NCBI GenBank assembly: GCA_023935145.1
Contig: CM043698.1
Coordinates: 68,987,001 to 69,051,000 of the forward strand
Direction of reading: 5' to 3'
DNA: 64,000 nt
From: Bretschneidera sinensis
Lineage: Eukaryota; Streptophyta; Magnoliopsida; Brassicales; Akaniaceae
In this document: piece after piece, positions 35,381 through 49,010 of the stretch
Position numbering within the stretch: position 1 is the stretch's first letter
Layout of the letters: each line of letters begins with the position of its first letter
Made by a program: the position numbers and the translations under genes
Notes under the pieces: generated by a model
Databases searched by the model: none
Told to the model about the DNA's origin: nothing
Seen by the model: only the letters and a program-made list of their open reading frames with translations

Positions 35381-36401
35381 ATCATACTGCTCAGGCTTTG
35401 ATGTTCACTGGCACTAATCGATGAAGAATGTTTGTCGCCGTTTGCATTATATCAGTTTCGTGAAGAACACAAATAGCAGAGATGCCAAGTCATTTGAGAA
35501 ATATAGAAAGTTCGATGAAGAAAATCATAATAGCTCTTAGATTGAATGAATTAAGTTTAATTGTATCTTAGGCTCGCAAACATTCATGTTATGGCATTTT
35601 CGGTGAAATGTAACAGTATTAGCTTCTAGTTCAATAATATTCTTTTCTTCTCTCGTTCTGTTTTGGTTGAGATTATTGTTTCATGTCTTAGTTTTCCTTT
35701 CCATACCCACTGTTAAGGAGACTCTAGAGACAGTGTGCGCCATACTTTAGAAGAAAACACATACCTCTTTTCCTCAAGAGGTCAAATGAAATGTGGTACT
35801 TTACTGATGCGGTGCGAACTAATAGATTAGATTTAGGACCTACTTAAAAATTTCTTGTAGATTCCACATCTGCCAACTATTCACATGAATCCTGGTTCTA
35901 TTAATTTCATCATTTTTTTTAGCTAATTTCATCATTTTCAAACAATAGCATTTCTTTAGTAAAATTGAAATAGTTATAGATATGTATTTGTAATATGCTT
36001 CATTAACATGATCCATAGACCAGGTGTTTTTAACCAGTCAATTGAGAAGGCAAACCCAGGTTAGCACTTATCACACATGGAACACAGCAATCAAAATTAA
36101 CACATACTTATAAAGCAATCAAATCTTTTCATTTCTTATTGTGATTACCCCCTCACACTGAAAAATCACCTTCACATCCATACACGAGAGTGAAAGTAGG
36201 AACATAATTAGAGACAATAATAATTCAATAAGGTACACTCTTCATGACAAAAGCTGAGTTACTCTCTTTCCCTCGCCTAAAGCAGTAAAGCTACCACAAA
36301 ACACTCAAAACAGAAATTACCAAAATAGGTGCTACAATGTATAGTAGTAATGATACCACCGAACAGAAAGAAAAAGAAATAGCAGTACTTATACTGGAAC
36401 A
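35381..36401. other. Convergent intergenic region between NHD1 and PGDH
   Basis: This holds both 3' untranslated regions. AATAAT-type poly(A) signals for NHD1 lie near 35633-35640. About 200-300 bases before 36402 should be PGDH 3' UTR. No other gene is visible. Confidence 0.55.
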
Positions 36402-39400
36402 CTACAATTTAAGGAAAACAAACTCTTCGATTGCAGGAATGTCGCCAATCTTCTTCAGAGTTTCCTTCTTGGGTTGTTCATCCACTCCTATTGCCATCAC
36501 AGCTTGCTTCCTAGGAGCAATCCTTCCAACACTCATGAAGCTGACATTCACATTCTCCTCGCCCAAAACACTCCCTACCTTACCAATCATACCTGGCTGA
36601 TCAACCTGTCTGCAGAGTATGATACTACCTTCCAAGCTCACATCCACCTCAAAAGATCCTACCTTCGTCAAATGGGGAATTCCATCCTTCACCCGCCCCT
36701 CAACCTTAATCTCCCCAGACTCCGAAATGGCACTGGCAAACTTCGATTCCACATTGGCAATCTGAACTTGGATGAACTCAAGTGGACTCTCAGGTGAACC
36801 ATCTAATATGATGCGTTCTTCTGATATCCTAAGTCCTCTCTGTTTTGCAGTGTAATCAGCATTAACCAAATTCACAAACACACTGGATATGGGCTCGATC
36901 AGACCCTTAGTGATCATGGCACGGAGAAGCCTTGTGTCGAGATCATCAGGGGCTCTAGCAGAAGCATACGTCACTTTCACACTTTTCACACCACTTCCGC
37001 CAGCTACTAATTGGACAGCCAGTCTCCCAAGTTTCTCAGAGAGTTCAACAAATGGTTTCAGCTCTGTTAGAACCTGCAAACAGAGTAATTAACAAGGTTA
37101 AAGCATATGCTCCTAATATTTTATATCCTATAATTGAGCAAATTTCTGCAAACTTGTAAATGAGCAAGGTAAGAACTCTGGGGTAAGAGCCACAATTCAA
37201 CTCCTAATTCAAGGTCATTAACTAGTATAGTTGGAAACTAGATGCCAGTCTTGCACCTCTTTAGAAACATTATCGAAAAAATAACTAATATTGGTATCAA
37301 CAAAGTGGGGTCATACGAGACCAAAATAAAGAGATACTTGTGAAAATAAAGATGACGATAATGATATAGTAACTTTTGATGATGATACCTCAGCAGGAAC
37401 CATTGGTGCGTTGACTGCAGTAGCAGCAAGCTCCCCTTTCAACGCTCCAACAACAGCTTCAGCAATTTCAATAGCCACTCCTTCCTGAATATCAAACCAA
37501 AATGTCATTTAATAACATTGATCATAGAGAATGTAACAAAAACAGATGCATGTTTTCAAATCATTGAACACACCTGAGCTTCCATTGTACTGGCACCAAG
37601 ATGTGGAGTCACGGTGACATTCTCATGTTGTACCAACTTGCTGTCTTTTGGTGGTGGCTCCACTGCAAATACATCAAGTGCTGCCTGAGCAACAATTCCA
37701 GAATCAAGTGCCCTTAATAAAGCTTCTTCGTCAATTACTCCACCACGAGCAACATTTACAACACGAACTCCTTTCTTCATCTTTGCAAAATTTTCATCAT
37801 TGAGTATCTTTGATGTAGAAGGAGTAAGAGGCATGTGTAAAGAGATGAAATCTGCAGTTGCTAAAGCTTCATCAAAGCTCACAAGGTCTACACCTATTGC
37901 ACGGGCACGATCTGCAGGGGCATATGGATCATGTGCAATCACATGCATGCCAAGGCCCTTAGCACGTCGAGCAACCTCTGATCCAACCTTACCAAACCCC
38001 ATCACGGCAAGAGTTTTTCCTACAAGGGATACACCCACATATTTGTTCCGCTGCCACTTTCCTGCATTGTGAACCATGCATACAAGTCAAATGGCTTGTT
38101 TTCTCCGGACTTCTAACTACTAAAGCAAACATCTTCTTGAAACATTTACAATTACTTGATCTAATGCATAACGAAAAATAACTGAGAGAATTGTTATGAA
38201 TACTAGAAAGCCCAATATTTTCTTCAACAAGTACAATCTTACATACCAAGAGAGATAGAACAAGAAGAATTCTTACACTAATTGTTTTTCTTAAAAGAAT
38301 TAGAGCTTTAATCAAACTAGATATAGAACATTTTTCTTTTTTCTTTTTTTTTTCTGAACATAAACCTGCCTCCTTAATCACCCTGTACAGCCTTTCTTTA
38401 GATATGTGATGAACATCATGAATCAGTCATGTAGAACACCACCCTCTTTCTACTACTAATGAAAATTTCCACGAATCAACCCAACCAGATATCAGAAACT
38501 ACTATAACTACCGACCAACAGATCTGCCAGGCCTCCAGTTTTTATAAACAATATTTACAAAGTCATTTTCTTAAACGACTTTCTTGCTTTCTAAATCAGA
38601 ACTCATTAAAAAGCAGATCCACCATATTCCTTGCTATATAGCTTCCACACAAACAACCACTGCAAGCACACAAATTCCATCTTCTTCTAGTAACATCATC
38701 ATTAAAAAGTGTTGTTGGTTCTTCTCTCCCTTTCAAAAACGAAAGTTCGTATCATTCTCACCTCTCCAAAGTAAACGGAAATTCTACTCAACCCCCTTAA
38801 AAAAAGGTCCTTTAAAAAAATTAAAAGAATGCAAAACATATTAACGTTAATGTAAAGTTTCCAACTTTCTAGGTCGAAACCAGATCTAAAACTACTATTA
38901 CCTAAATTAACTAATCCATACAAAAATACAACACACAATCAATTGGACAAAATTCCGAAACCAACCAAAGCACCAAAAACAGCAGCCATAACTAACCAGC
39001 CTTAATAGATGCATCAGCTTGCGCAACATTCCTGGCCATGGCGGCCAAGAGCGCGATCCCGTGCTCCGCGGCGGCAACCGTGTTAGCCGTGGGTGCATTG
39101 ACGACCAAGCAACCGTGCTCCGTGGCGGCCGAAAGATCCACGTTGTCGATCCCGACGCCAGCCCGACCTACCACCTTCAACCTCCCGCCGGAGGACTCAA
39201 ACACCTCGCGAGTCACCTTGGTCCCGCTCCGCACGATCAGGGCGTCGCACAGAGAGATCTTTGTGCACAGCTCATCGGGGCTCAGGTTGTAAGAGCAGTC
39301 CACGTTGGCGAACTCCTTTAGGAGCGTGATGCCAACTTCCCCGAGCTTCTCGGCGACGAGGACAGTGGGCTTGGATCCCGCGGAAGCCACAATGACGATG

Positions 39401-39525
39401 CTGCGGCGCCCAAGGGGGGCCCGCGTGCCAACGGGGAAGGCGGCGGACAAGGCGGATGAGAGAGGGAGCTTGGAGGAGAGAGCAGGGAGCTTGAGAGGTG
39501 TCGATGGGGTACGAAAGGTAGCCAT
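36402..39525 (-). CDS. PGDH: D-3-phosphoglycerate dehydrogenase, chloroplastic
   Basis: Four minus-strand exons, 38997-39525, 37574-38061, 37389-37484 and 36402-37073, join in phase to 594 residues, close to plant PGDH1 (about 600). The enzyme oxidises 3-phosphoglycerate with NAD+ to 3-phosphohydroxypyruvate, the first step of the phosphorylated serine pathway in plastids. Residues 1-49 are a Ser/Pro/Leu-rich transit peptide. The nucleotide fold has GFGKVG at 198-203 and NAD-selective D221. The catalytic set is R282 (NVARGG), E311 (VEPP) and H330 (TPHLGAS). An intervening ASB domain follows. A C-terminal ACT domain (about 523-594, VDQPGMIGKVGSVLG) is the usual site of serine or amino-acid regulation. 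Introns are 935, 89 and 315 bases with GT-AG ends. The frame stays open upstream to another Met at 39771, but ATG 39525 begins the transit peptide as in relatives. No defect is seen. Confidence 0.96.
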
Positions 39526-39630
39526 TGTTTGGTGGTAGATGTAAGTGAACGAGTGTAAGTATATGTTTAAGTATAAGATTGTGCAGATGTTGAGGGGATG
39601 ATTCGAGGGATCTGGACAATGGTTTGTAGC

Positions 39631-39638
39631 TTTATATG
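39631..39638 (-). promoter_or_regulatory. Probable TATA box of PGDH
   Basis: CATATAAA on the minus strand lies about 105 bases before the start codon, leaving room for a short 5' UTR. Confidence 0.5.
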
Positions 39639-40700
39639 CGTGGGGTTGGGGTTTGGTGGATACAACAGTGATGGTGATGGTGATGTTGCTTGTGTAGTGT
39701 CTGTCTTTGAAGGGGAGCGCGTGTATACACGAGGTAAGGATGAGAATGGAGATTTTGGGTTTTATGTCCAATAAGTGATTTTGGGCTAGTTACCTCTTTC
39801 ATTATTGTTTTTTATTACCTTTTTATTTTATTAAAAGCTATTTTTTACAATAATAAGATTGTATTACGGATTAACTACGTGTGTCTATTAGATTCAGGTG
39901 AATTGATGTGCGGAGTTGGTAAGAAAAATCTGACATATTGTAACTCTTAATCACGTTGTTAGAGTAACGGTTAAAAACATTAAAACTCTGCCATCTATTT
40001 TATTATCGATTAAAAAATATATAAATATTTTTTTAATATATTTTATATTTTGATAATTTAATAATTTGATTTTAAGATTCAATTTATATATCATAATAAA
40101 ATTAAAATTAAAAAAAAATATTTGTTCAATCACACTATATTACAAAATAAAAATAAAAACTCCATATTGAATTATGCCGCCACCACGGAGGAATTCAATA
40201 GTCAAAGACAATTTAACAAAGGGAAGAGAGTACGATTTTGCTCCTTCCAAGTGTAAGCACGTTCTTTACTCTATGAACTTTGACTTGTTCGTGGATCTAA
40301 CGTAAGAAATGAACAAAAAATAAGCACGATGACGTCGGAAAAACTTTATTGTTGGTAATTGGTATGTATGTACATATTTGAATAATCAGCACCAACCAAA
40401 ATCCAGTACTATTCATGTCATTAACCTTCTCTTTTTTTTCCATTACTGAACTTTGCCTCAAGATTAAAAAAAAACATTTGTTAGCTGATTGGAGTAGTTT
40501 TTCCTTTTAAAATTGATTTATTAGTTTAAGTAAATTGGGTTTGCATTGACGGTTACTATTAAGATATATTTGAAAGAGTGTTGATCTCAGGGATTTTGAG
40601 AGATTTATTAGTGACTAAGAGGAGATACAATGCTAATTTTGGTATTAAAATTTTTCTTTTAAATTGTTATTGATGTAATTATTAGTGAACTTTATGGATA

Positions 40701-40893
40701 GAAATTTTTGTTTGTATCAGGTATAAAACTCATATTTAAACCCGATATAGAAATTTGATTAGTAATTTTAGAGAACCTCACTAATAACATCTGTACATAC
40801 TCAATTAATGTTACCAATAAAGTTTTCAAAAATTATCGGTCAAGTTTCTACTTCGGTTTAAATATGAGTTTTACACCCGATGTATGTAAGAAT
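40701..40893. repeat. Foldback repeat 1 (MITE-like)
   Basis: Left arm 40701-40788 and right arm 40806-40893 are inverted copies with a short loop. Both contain AAAACTCATATTTAAACC or its complement, and the similarity continues inward through TAGTAATTTT-type sequence. It resembles other foldbacks in this window at 40955-41106 and at 53987/59114. Confidence 0.7.
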
Positions 40894-40954
40894 TTATCTC
40901 TCATGAGATCCGTGATGGTAACTAAGAACTCATGCCTACGAAAAAAAAATTATT

Positions 40955-41106
40955 TGCACTCGGTGTAAGACATGAAAACTTTATTAGTAATTTTAGGTAA
41001 CTTTACTGGTAATATGAAAAGTAATTGTACGGACATTACTAATGAAGTTACCTAACAATTTTTAATGAACTTTCAACTCGATACAAAATTGATGTTTTGC
41101 ACCGAA
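40955..41106. repeat. Foldback repeat 2 (MITE-like)
   Basis: CGGTGTAAGACAT...TTAGGTAACTTTA on the left (40955-41014) is mirrored by TGAAGTTACCTAAC...TTGCACCGA on the right (41034-41106). The inner TTAGTAATTTT motif is shared with foldback 1, so the two are probably the same family. Confidence 0.65.
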
Positions 41107-42328
41107 TACAAATAAAAACTTCTTCAAGTTCGTACTAACATTTGAAATACTATCTAAACTTAAATGTAAATATAAAATCTTAATACATTTATTTGGGAAT
41201 TTATTGTAAGTTATCAACCATTTTTAAAACGATCGTTAACCAAACCCTTATTTTATTTATGAACTTATATATAACATCAAACTAAAATGAATAATGTGAC
41301 GAAAGCACAATCGTAAATTTATTCAAAATTAACTTACATATTTTGGAACAGTATTAATTATAAAAAATTCTAAATTCATAAAATCTTAAATTCATAGATT
41401 AAGTACACCAAAAAAAAAAAAAACCTGCGAAAGAACATTGTATTACATAGATGGTCTATATTACATCATCATCATTGGAGTATTATTATTTCTTTAAATG
41501 GGTACTTCATAGTTCATATAGAATCTATGTATGTTGAACATTTTATTACTATGGGTTAATAATGTATAAATTCCTATGTTAGTTGGTAGGTAGAGAATAC
41601 AGACTACTTACTAGAGCGAGTGAAAAGAACATATTGGGGTTGTCTACGCTCTTGAAAGTCGCGTGGAGGTGCAGTTAATAGAGAAAATCAAGGTCTATCC
41701 TGTGTGTGTTTGGATCGAAGGAATCAGTCAATCTATGGGGCCCAAGGTTTCGTTGGTGAAAGTAGGAATAATATTTTAAGTACAAAGAGATATATTTTGC
41801 TTTGTCGATCATGAAAATGGATTTTATGAGAGTAGGTGAGCTTAATATAACATTTTTAACATACGGAGTATATAGTATTTGTTTTTGTTTTTGTTTTTGT
41901 GAGCCACCTTTATCCCAGTTTGCAAACTTTCTAATTTTCCCTTGGCAGTTTTTGAAGTTTTTTTTTTTCTATCAAACGAAGAAGTAATTTTTTTGTGTAC
42001 TATGTATTATATTATTTTGTATCATATTTTTATTCGACAAATGTTGTTTTTGTTCAAAACATCTTTTCAAATTAAAGTTAAGTATATATGAGTTTTATAA
42101 AAATTATACGTAACATAAAAAGAAAAGATTAAAGATATACTTCTAAAGGTATTAACTTTTATATTCTATTTAAAAAAAATTGAACAAACAACATAGAACT
42201 TGTATTTTAAAAATGATAAACTAAACATATACAAAAGAAAGAGTAATAAAATATCACAAATTGAATTGGTTTTGGCTTTGTTTATAACCTTTTCTCAATT
42301 GGCTCTACAAGATAACGATAAGATATAT

Positions 42329-42587
42329 TGTAAAGAAAACAAAATGTGGAAAAGTATATTTTTTCATCTATTTATAGTACAAGAGTCCTATGAATGGTGG
42401 AATAATACAAATTTAATCACATTATCTAAGATATTTAAAATAAGGCAGAAATGGGATAATACTAACATAATCACATGATCTATCGGATTAATACAACACA
42501 AATCTAATCACATTATCTAGAGGATTAAGAAAAAACAGAATATAGAAATATGGGATAACACAAATAACAACAAGATAATGGCTAATA
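42329..42587 (-). repeat. 3' LTR of the 42-50 kb copia element
   Basis: 259 bases, paired with 49540-49751. The polypurine tract GTTGAGAAGGAG abuts it on the minus strand. Confidence 0.75.
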
Positions 42588-43781
42588 CTCCTTCTCAACT
42601 TGATGAGTGAATGTCAAGCACTTCCAACTTGGACTTCAATGTCCGAAATTGTTCTTGACCCAACGACTTGGTAAATATATCAACAATTTGTAAACTTAAT
42701 GAAATATAGCAGGTTTTGAAAAACCCAGATTGAATTTAGTTACGGACCACATGACAATCTAATTCAATGTGTTTTGCCCTTTCATGAAAGACAGGGTTGG
42801 CTACTATGTGCATGGCAACTCGATTGTGGTAAAGTATGTGTGATGCCACAATCATGAAGAAGAGAAGACAACTAAGTAAGTTCACATGTAGCCATTGCCA
42901 TGCTCTATACTCGGTCACTGCAGATGAGTGAGAGACAACATTTTGTTTTTTAGACTTCCATGAAATAGGGCTAGAATCGAGATAGACACAGTAACTTGTA
43001 GTGGATCTTTTAGTTATAGGGCAGCTGGTCCAATCAAAATCACAATAAGCACGTAACTACGTAGAAGAGCTAAAAGGCAACAAAATTCCCTGACCAGGCG
43101 AACCATAGAGATAGCGAAGTAAGCAATATGGAGCATCCATATGAGGCTTTCACAACTGGTGCATGAACTGACTAAGTAGATTGACTGAATGTGCAATGCT
43201 GAGACGAGTTATTATGAGATAAATGAGACATCCAATTAATCATAGATAAGGAGAATGATCTTAGAGTAACTCGTCGTCGGAATTGGTCAGTTTCAGATTT
43301 GGTTCCATGGGAAAGGTTATGGAATGTCCGCTTGCGAGACCAATGTCAATGAGAATGTCCTAGGTATATTTGCGTTGAGGAAGTAGGATCCCTTGTTTTG
43401 ATCGAGCTACTTCAATTCCAAGGAAATATTTTAATAATCCTAAGTCTTTGATATGGAAATGTTGATGGAGAAAAGTTTTCAACACATCAAATAGATTTGG
43501 AATATAAACTTGTGATCATAATGTCATCAATATAAACAAACCAAATACATATGAAGTTCCCTTGCATTTAGTGAATAAAGAATAATCATATTTTGACTGT
43601 ACAAAACCAACTTTAAGTAAAGCATGTGAAAACTTAGAAAACCAATTTTGAGATCCTTATTTGAGACCGAATAGTGATTAGTGAAGATGACATACCAAGT
43701 TCTCTCCCTTACTCTGATAACCTTGTGGAATAGACATGTAGACCTCTTCATCTAAATCACCATACAAAAATGCATTGTTCA

Positions 43782-44992
43782 TGTAAACCGAGGTTCAAAC
43801 CTAAGAGGGGGGTGAATTGAGTTTTAATTGGGTTTTAAAAAACTTTTGTCAATTAAGCTTGCAAGTTTTTAAACAGTGAAATACACAAAACACCCAAACA
43901 AATAATATGCTTGAAAGAAAAGAGTTTAAGGAAGAGAAAGTGCAAACTCAGTTTATAGTGGTTTGACAATATTGGATTCCTTCTGACCCTACATCCACTC
44001 TCTTCAAGGAACCTCCTTGAAGTAATCCACTAAAACTTTTAGTCGTACAATTTCAAGGGTGTTGTACAAACCTTACAACCAATCCCTTCCTCACGAAAAC
44101 TAATCCCTTCCTTACAAAATCTAATCCCTTCCTCACGGAAGCTACAAAGAAGTGTTTAATCCTAAACACTTTAAGAGTTATTATAATTTTTTCTCCTTTA
44201 CAATAAATGAGATTTGTTGTAAAGTAAATGGTAGAGAGATAGCAATTTGAACAATATCTCTCTTTCAAGACTAGGCTTGAAGAATGGCTCAACAATAGAT
44301 TTTTCAAAGCTTTTTGAGAATTAATGAGCAAACTTGTGAATTGAATGTGTTATCTTCTTGTTTTAAGTGTTCATTGAAGTGGGTTTATATAGCCTTGAAT
44401 TAATATGGTCGTTTGACACTGATTTGCTAAGTCTAGGACATTAAATGCTCAAGTCTCGTGTCTCAAACGGTCATATTTTTGAATTACTAGTCCACTGGGT
44501 CCTTGTACTAGTCGATTGGGTCAAGTGAGAAATCTCACTTTCTAGGTTGTGGGAGAGTATCAGTCGACTAGGTCCTAAGCACCAATCAATTAGAAACTCT
44601 CTGTCCCAGTTACTAATTAATTGGGTCTTTGACACCAATTGACTGGGGACCTTCTGTTCCATACCCCAGTCGACTGGGTTGCCCTTCAACCCAGTTTTTC
44701 ATATTTCAAAACTGTTTTTGACTTGGAAACATTTGTATTGATAGTTTTGTCAAAATATTTTGTAAAATGAGCCACATGTCAAGCTAAGCATTTGAAAATG
44801 AGAGATTTACAGTTGTTTTCATTGCCTTAATGCCTATTCTAGATTTTCTGTTTTGTCTTAGCGTCTGAATCTAGTTGAGTTTTTGCATCTTGTTTCTATG
44901 CTGAATGCTTTTATCGCTTAAACACTTAGGTAAAACTGTTAGTGCAATTAGAGTAGTGTTTTGTCATTATTAAAATTAAATACGGGTCAATA
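43782..44992 (-). repeat. SIRE-like solo LTR, copy C
   Basis: It lies inside the RT region of the copia element. On the minus strand it starts TATTGACCCG (one change from the usual TGTTGACCC) and ends CGGTTTACA. Flanking GTTCA (43777-43781) and ATTCA (44993-44997) match at four of five bases. It holds a GTCGACTGG array at about 44480-44690. Confidence 0.85.
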
Positions 44993-46590
44993 ATTCATAT
45001 CCATCTGATACAAAAGGCTAATTTGCAATTGAGGCAAGAGAAAGTAGTACATGAACTGTAACCAATTTAACCGCAGGGGCATATGTCTCATGAAAATCAA
45101 TGCCTTCAGTTTATGTATATTCTTTAGCTACCAAGTTTACTTTGTAGTGTTAAATGGAAGCATCAAATTTGCTTTATATTTTTTTTATTAAAAAAATTGC
45201 AACCAACAGATTTCTTGCCAGGAGGAAGAAGGACCAAGGACCAAATGTGGTTCAGTTTAAGAGCTTTGATTTTAGCTGTCGTTGCCTTCTGCTAAAATGG
45301 AGATAAAATAGCTTTGGAAAAACTAGATGGCTCATTAATGGAAGAAAGAGAATCAATAAAAGTCTTGTGTGAATGAGAAATAGTTGTTGAAGACAATTGA
45401 GAATTAATTGGAATAAGAGTACTTGCATCGGAAGAGGGAAGCTGAGCATGGGTTGTAGAACACACGTAATCTTGGAGACGAAGTGGAAGAGAAAGTACAC
45501 ATTGGGACCTTCGTATTGGTTTGGGAACATGGGTAGTAGGAATAGTGTCATTGGTGGAAGTAGTGAAATGAGGGGAATTGGGATCGTGAAACTCAAAACC
45601 ATTATCTTCAACGGGGAGTGACATGACATGGTAGTTATTTATAATAGTTTGATGGCTATGAAAAAGGAAAAAAATGTCTCTAAGAATTTGACATCCTTGC
45701 TTGTATAAACAATACCAGTTTGGAAGTCATAGACTTTGTATCTTTTTTTAGCATAATGATAACCAATAAAAATTTCAGGTTTAGTACGAGAATTAAATTT
45801 ATGTTTGGAAGAATGATTATGTGCATAGCGAAGACAACCAAAAGCACATAGATGGGTAGAAGTAGGGATTTTGTTAAAAAAAAAAATTTCATATGGTGTT
45901 TTACCTTTCAACAATTTAGATTGTAAATGAGATATGTTGTTGTTAGAATGCATTCACCCCAAAATTTAAGAGGAATATTGGATTAAAAACGAAGCACTCG
46001 AGCAACATTAAGAAAATGACGGTGCTTGTGTTCAACAACTCCATTTTCTTGGAGAAAAAAGTTGATGTCTTGGTTGAAAAATTCATCGGTGTTTTCACTA
46101 TACATCTGTTTGACATGTAAATTGAATTGAGTTCGAACCATAGAGAAAAAACCATGTAAAAGTTTTCAAGATATTTGCGATGCATTAAAAAAAACCCAAT
46201 TACAACGCGAATAATCGTCAATAATAATTAAGAAGTATTTGGCACACAAATTGAAGGAGTAAAATAAGGCCCACAAATATCGCATTGAATTAAATCAAAA
46301 CAAGATTTAGTGGAAATAGTACTCATGAAAATGGTAAACAATATTGTTTTGTTAAAAAGAAAAGTAACAATCACATTTATTGGAAATTGAAATATTAGGA
46401 TCCAAAGAGTAAAGAAAATCAGACAAGGAATTTAAAGGATGACCTAAACGTTAATGCAAAATATTGAAGCGCTTAGAGCCAAGTGAGCAAACGGTCATGG
46501 GTGGGATTTCCAACTCCAAGTAGTATAGGTCACCGTACTTTTTACTCGGCTCAACCTTCTTCTTCGTTTGTAGGTCCTGAAAAACACAAT

Positions 46591-47663
46591 TGTTGACTCG
46601 TATTTGATTTTAATAATGACAAAACACCACTCTAATTGCACTAACAGTTTTATCTAAGTGTTTAAGCCATAAAAGCATTCAGTACAGAAACAAGAGGCAA
46701 GAACTCAACACGTTCAGACACCAAAAGAAGACATAAGATCTAAAATAGGTACTAAGGTAATTGAATCATCTATAAATCTCTAGTATTCAATTACTTAGCT
46801 TGATCTATGGCTCAATTTACAAAAGACTTTGACAAAACTATAATATAAAAAGATTCTAAATCAAAAACTATTTTGAAACATAAAAACTGGGTTGAACAAT
46901 AACCTAGTCGATTAGGTCCCAATCGACTGGTACTTTCCCTAAGCCTAAAAGTGAACATTTTTCACTTGATCTAGTCGACTGGTACAAGGACCCAGTTGAC
47001 TGGCAATTCGAAAATATAACCATTTGAGACGCGAGACTTTAGCATTTAATGCCCCAAACCTACCAAGTCAGTTTCAAACGGTCATATTAACTCAAGGCTA
47101 TATAAACCCACTTCAATGACCATTTAAACAAGGAAGATAGCACATTCAATTCATGATATAGCTCATTAATTCTCAAAAGCTTTGAAAATTTCATTGTGAG
47201 CCATAATTCAAGCTTGTTCTTGAAAGAGAGATATTATTCATTTGTAAAAAGCATTCATTGTTATTTTTCTACCATTTCTTTTACAGTTAATTCAATTTAT
47301 TGTAAAGGGAAAGAGTTAGTGTAACTCTTAGAGTGTTTAGGATTAAACACTTCGTTGTAACTTCCGTGAGGAAGAGATTATTGTAAGTTTTGTGCAACAC
47401 CTGTGAAGTTGCTCGACTAACGATTAGTGGATTACTTCAAGGAGGTTCATTGAAGAGAGTTGACGTAGGGTCGGAGAGATTCCGATATTGTCGAACCACT
47501 ATAAACAGAGTTTGCATATTCTCTTCCTTAACTCCTTTATTTACAAGAATATTATTTGATTGCGTGCTTTGCTTATTAAATCGTTTTAAAAACTTGCAAG
47601 TTAATTAGCAAAAAGTTTTTAAAACCCAATTCACCCCCTCTTGGGTTTGAACCTCGGTTTACA
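46591..47663 (+). repeat. SIRE-like solo LTR, copy D
   Basis: It starts TGTTGACTCG and ends CGGTTTACA, flanked by the perfect duplication ACAAT (46586-46590 and 47664-47668). It is inserted into the same copia element as copy C, in the opposite orientation. Confidence 0.9.
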
Positions 47664-47977
47664 ACAATAATGAGAATAAAAACAAACTGAGCATTACAAA
47701 GATTGAGTTATTTGACTAACGAATAAAATATTGAAAGTGAATAAAAGAATATATAGAACATCTTGCAATGGTAATGATGGAGTAGGGCTACAAGAGCCTA
47801 AAATAAAAAACATATGCAATTTGTCTATCTGGGAAATGAATGGATGTAACAGATGATATTGATCTAAAAGATGTAAATAAATCTAAACTAGAAGCCATGT
47901 GAAAGTTTTCACCAAAATCAATAACCCATTTTAGAGAGTTTATGAAGGAAGAAAGAGATGTGCTACCTATAGCATTG

Positions 47978-49010
47978 GATGAAAGCAAAATGTTGCCAGC
48001 AAAAATCAAGAATAGAAGCTAATGATATTATTCATGAATGAAAGTAGGAGCAGTAGGTGATATGGCAACAGAAAGAGCTGAGGAATGCATTTCCTGGTCT
48101 GTCTTCGGCATAGACACCTGATTAGAAATAAGTGCTTTCGAGCCATTCTTTAGAGAAGGATGATACCATTTTTTTTTTGTAATAACGAAAAGCAAAATGG
48201 CCATCAACGTGACAATAATCACAATGGTAAAATGGCTTCTTACATATCTTAAGAATGGAGCAAGAATGAGGAGCAACAAGGGTCAGAATTTTGCAATGTA
48301 GGTGTTGGTGCCTCATGAATGGATCTATGGTGTTCTTCTTACAGTAGAAGTGAATAGGCATAGTTGAATGTTGGGAAAGGTTCCATCAAGATGATTTGGC
48401 CTCGAATAGAACCATAAGATTCATGTAAGCCCATCAAGAATTCCATAAGACAATTTGTTTGGTGGAGTTCATCATTCTTCTTAAGCACACTACAAGTGCA
48501 TGAAGGTAGACGGACTAGGAATTGTAGGATGAAAGCAAAATGTTACTAGCAAAAATCAAGGATAGAAGCTAATGATATTATTCATGAATGAAAGTAGGAG
48601 CAGTAGGTGACATGGCAACATAAAGAGTTAAGGAATACATTTCCTAGTCCGTCTTCGGCATAGACACCTGTTTAGAAATAAGTGCTTTCGAGCCATTCTT
48701 TAGTGGAGGACGAAACCATTTTTTTGTAATAACAAGAAGCAAAATTGCCATCAACATGATAATAATCACAATGGTAAAATGGCTTCTTACATGTCTTAAG
48801 ATTAGAGCAAGAATGAGGAGCAATAAGGGTCAAAATTTTGCAATGTAGGTGTTGGTGCCTCATGAATGGATCTATGGTGTTCTATTTACAGTAGAAGTGA
48901 ATAGGCACAGTTGAATGTTGGGAAAGGTTCCATCAGACAATCTGTTTGGTGGAGTTCATCATTCTTCTTAAGCACACTACAAGTGCATGAAGGTAGAGAA
49001 TTGTAGGATG
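47978..49010. repeat. Tandem duplication inside the copia element
   Basis: Unit 1 (47978-48528) and unit 2 (48529-49010) share most of their length, starting GATGAAAGCAAAATGTT and ending near GTGCATGAAGGTAGA. Unit 2 lacks about 65 bases present near 48393-48450 of unit 1. Both carry the copia zinc-knuckle region. Confidence 0.85.

Larger units (their letters stand above)
39780..42328. other. AT-rich spacer with foldback repeats
   Basis: Apart from two foldback structures (listed separately) I see no gene between the PGDH promoter and the next copia element. A GTTTTT repeat lies at 41879-41900. Confidence 0.6.

Noticed and set aside
39526..39771. PGDH starting at the upstream in-frame Met at 39771
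   Set aside because: The frame is open, but the residues do not look like a transit peptide, a TATA box lies within it, and the downstream ATG matches the family start.
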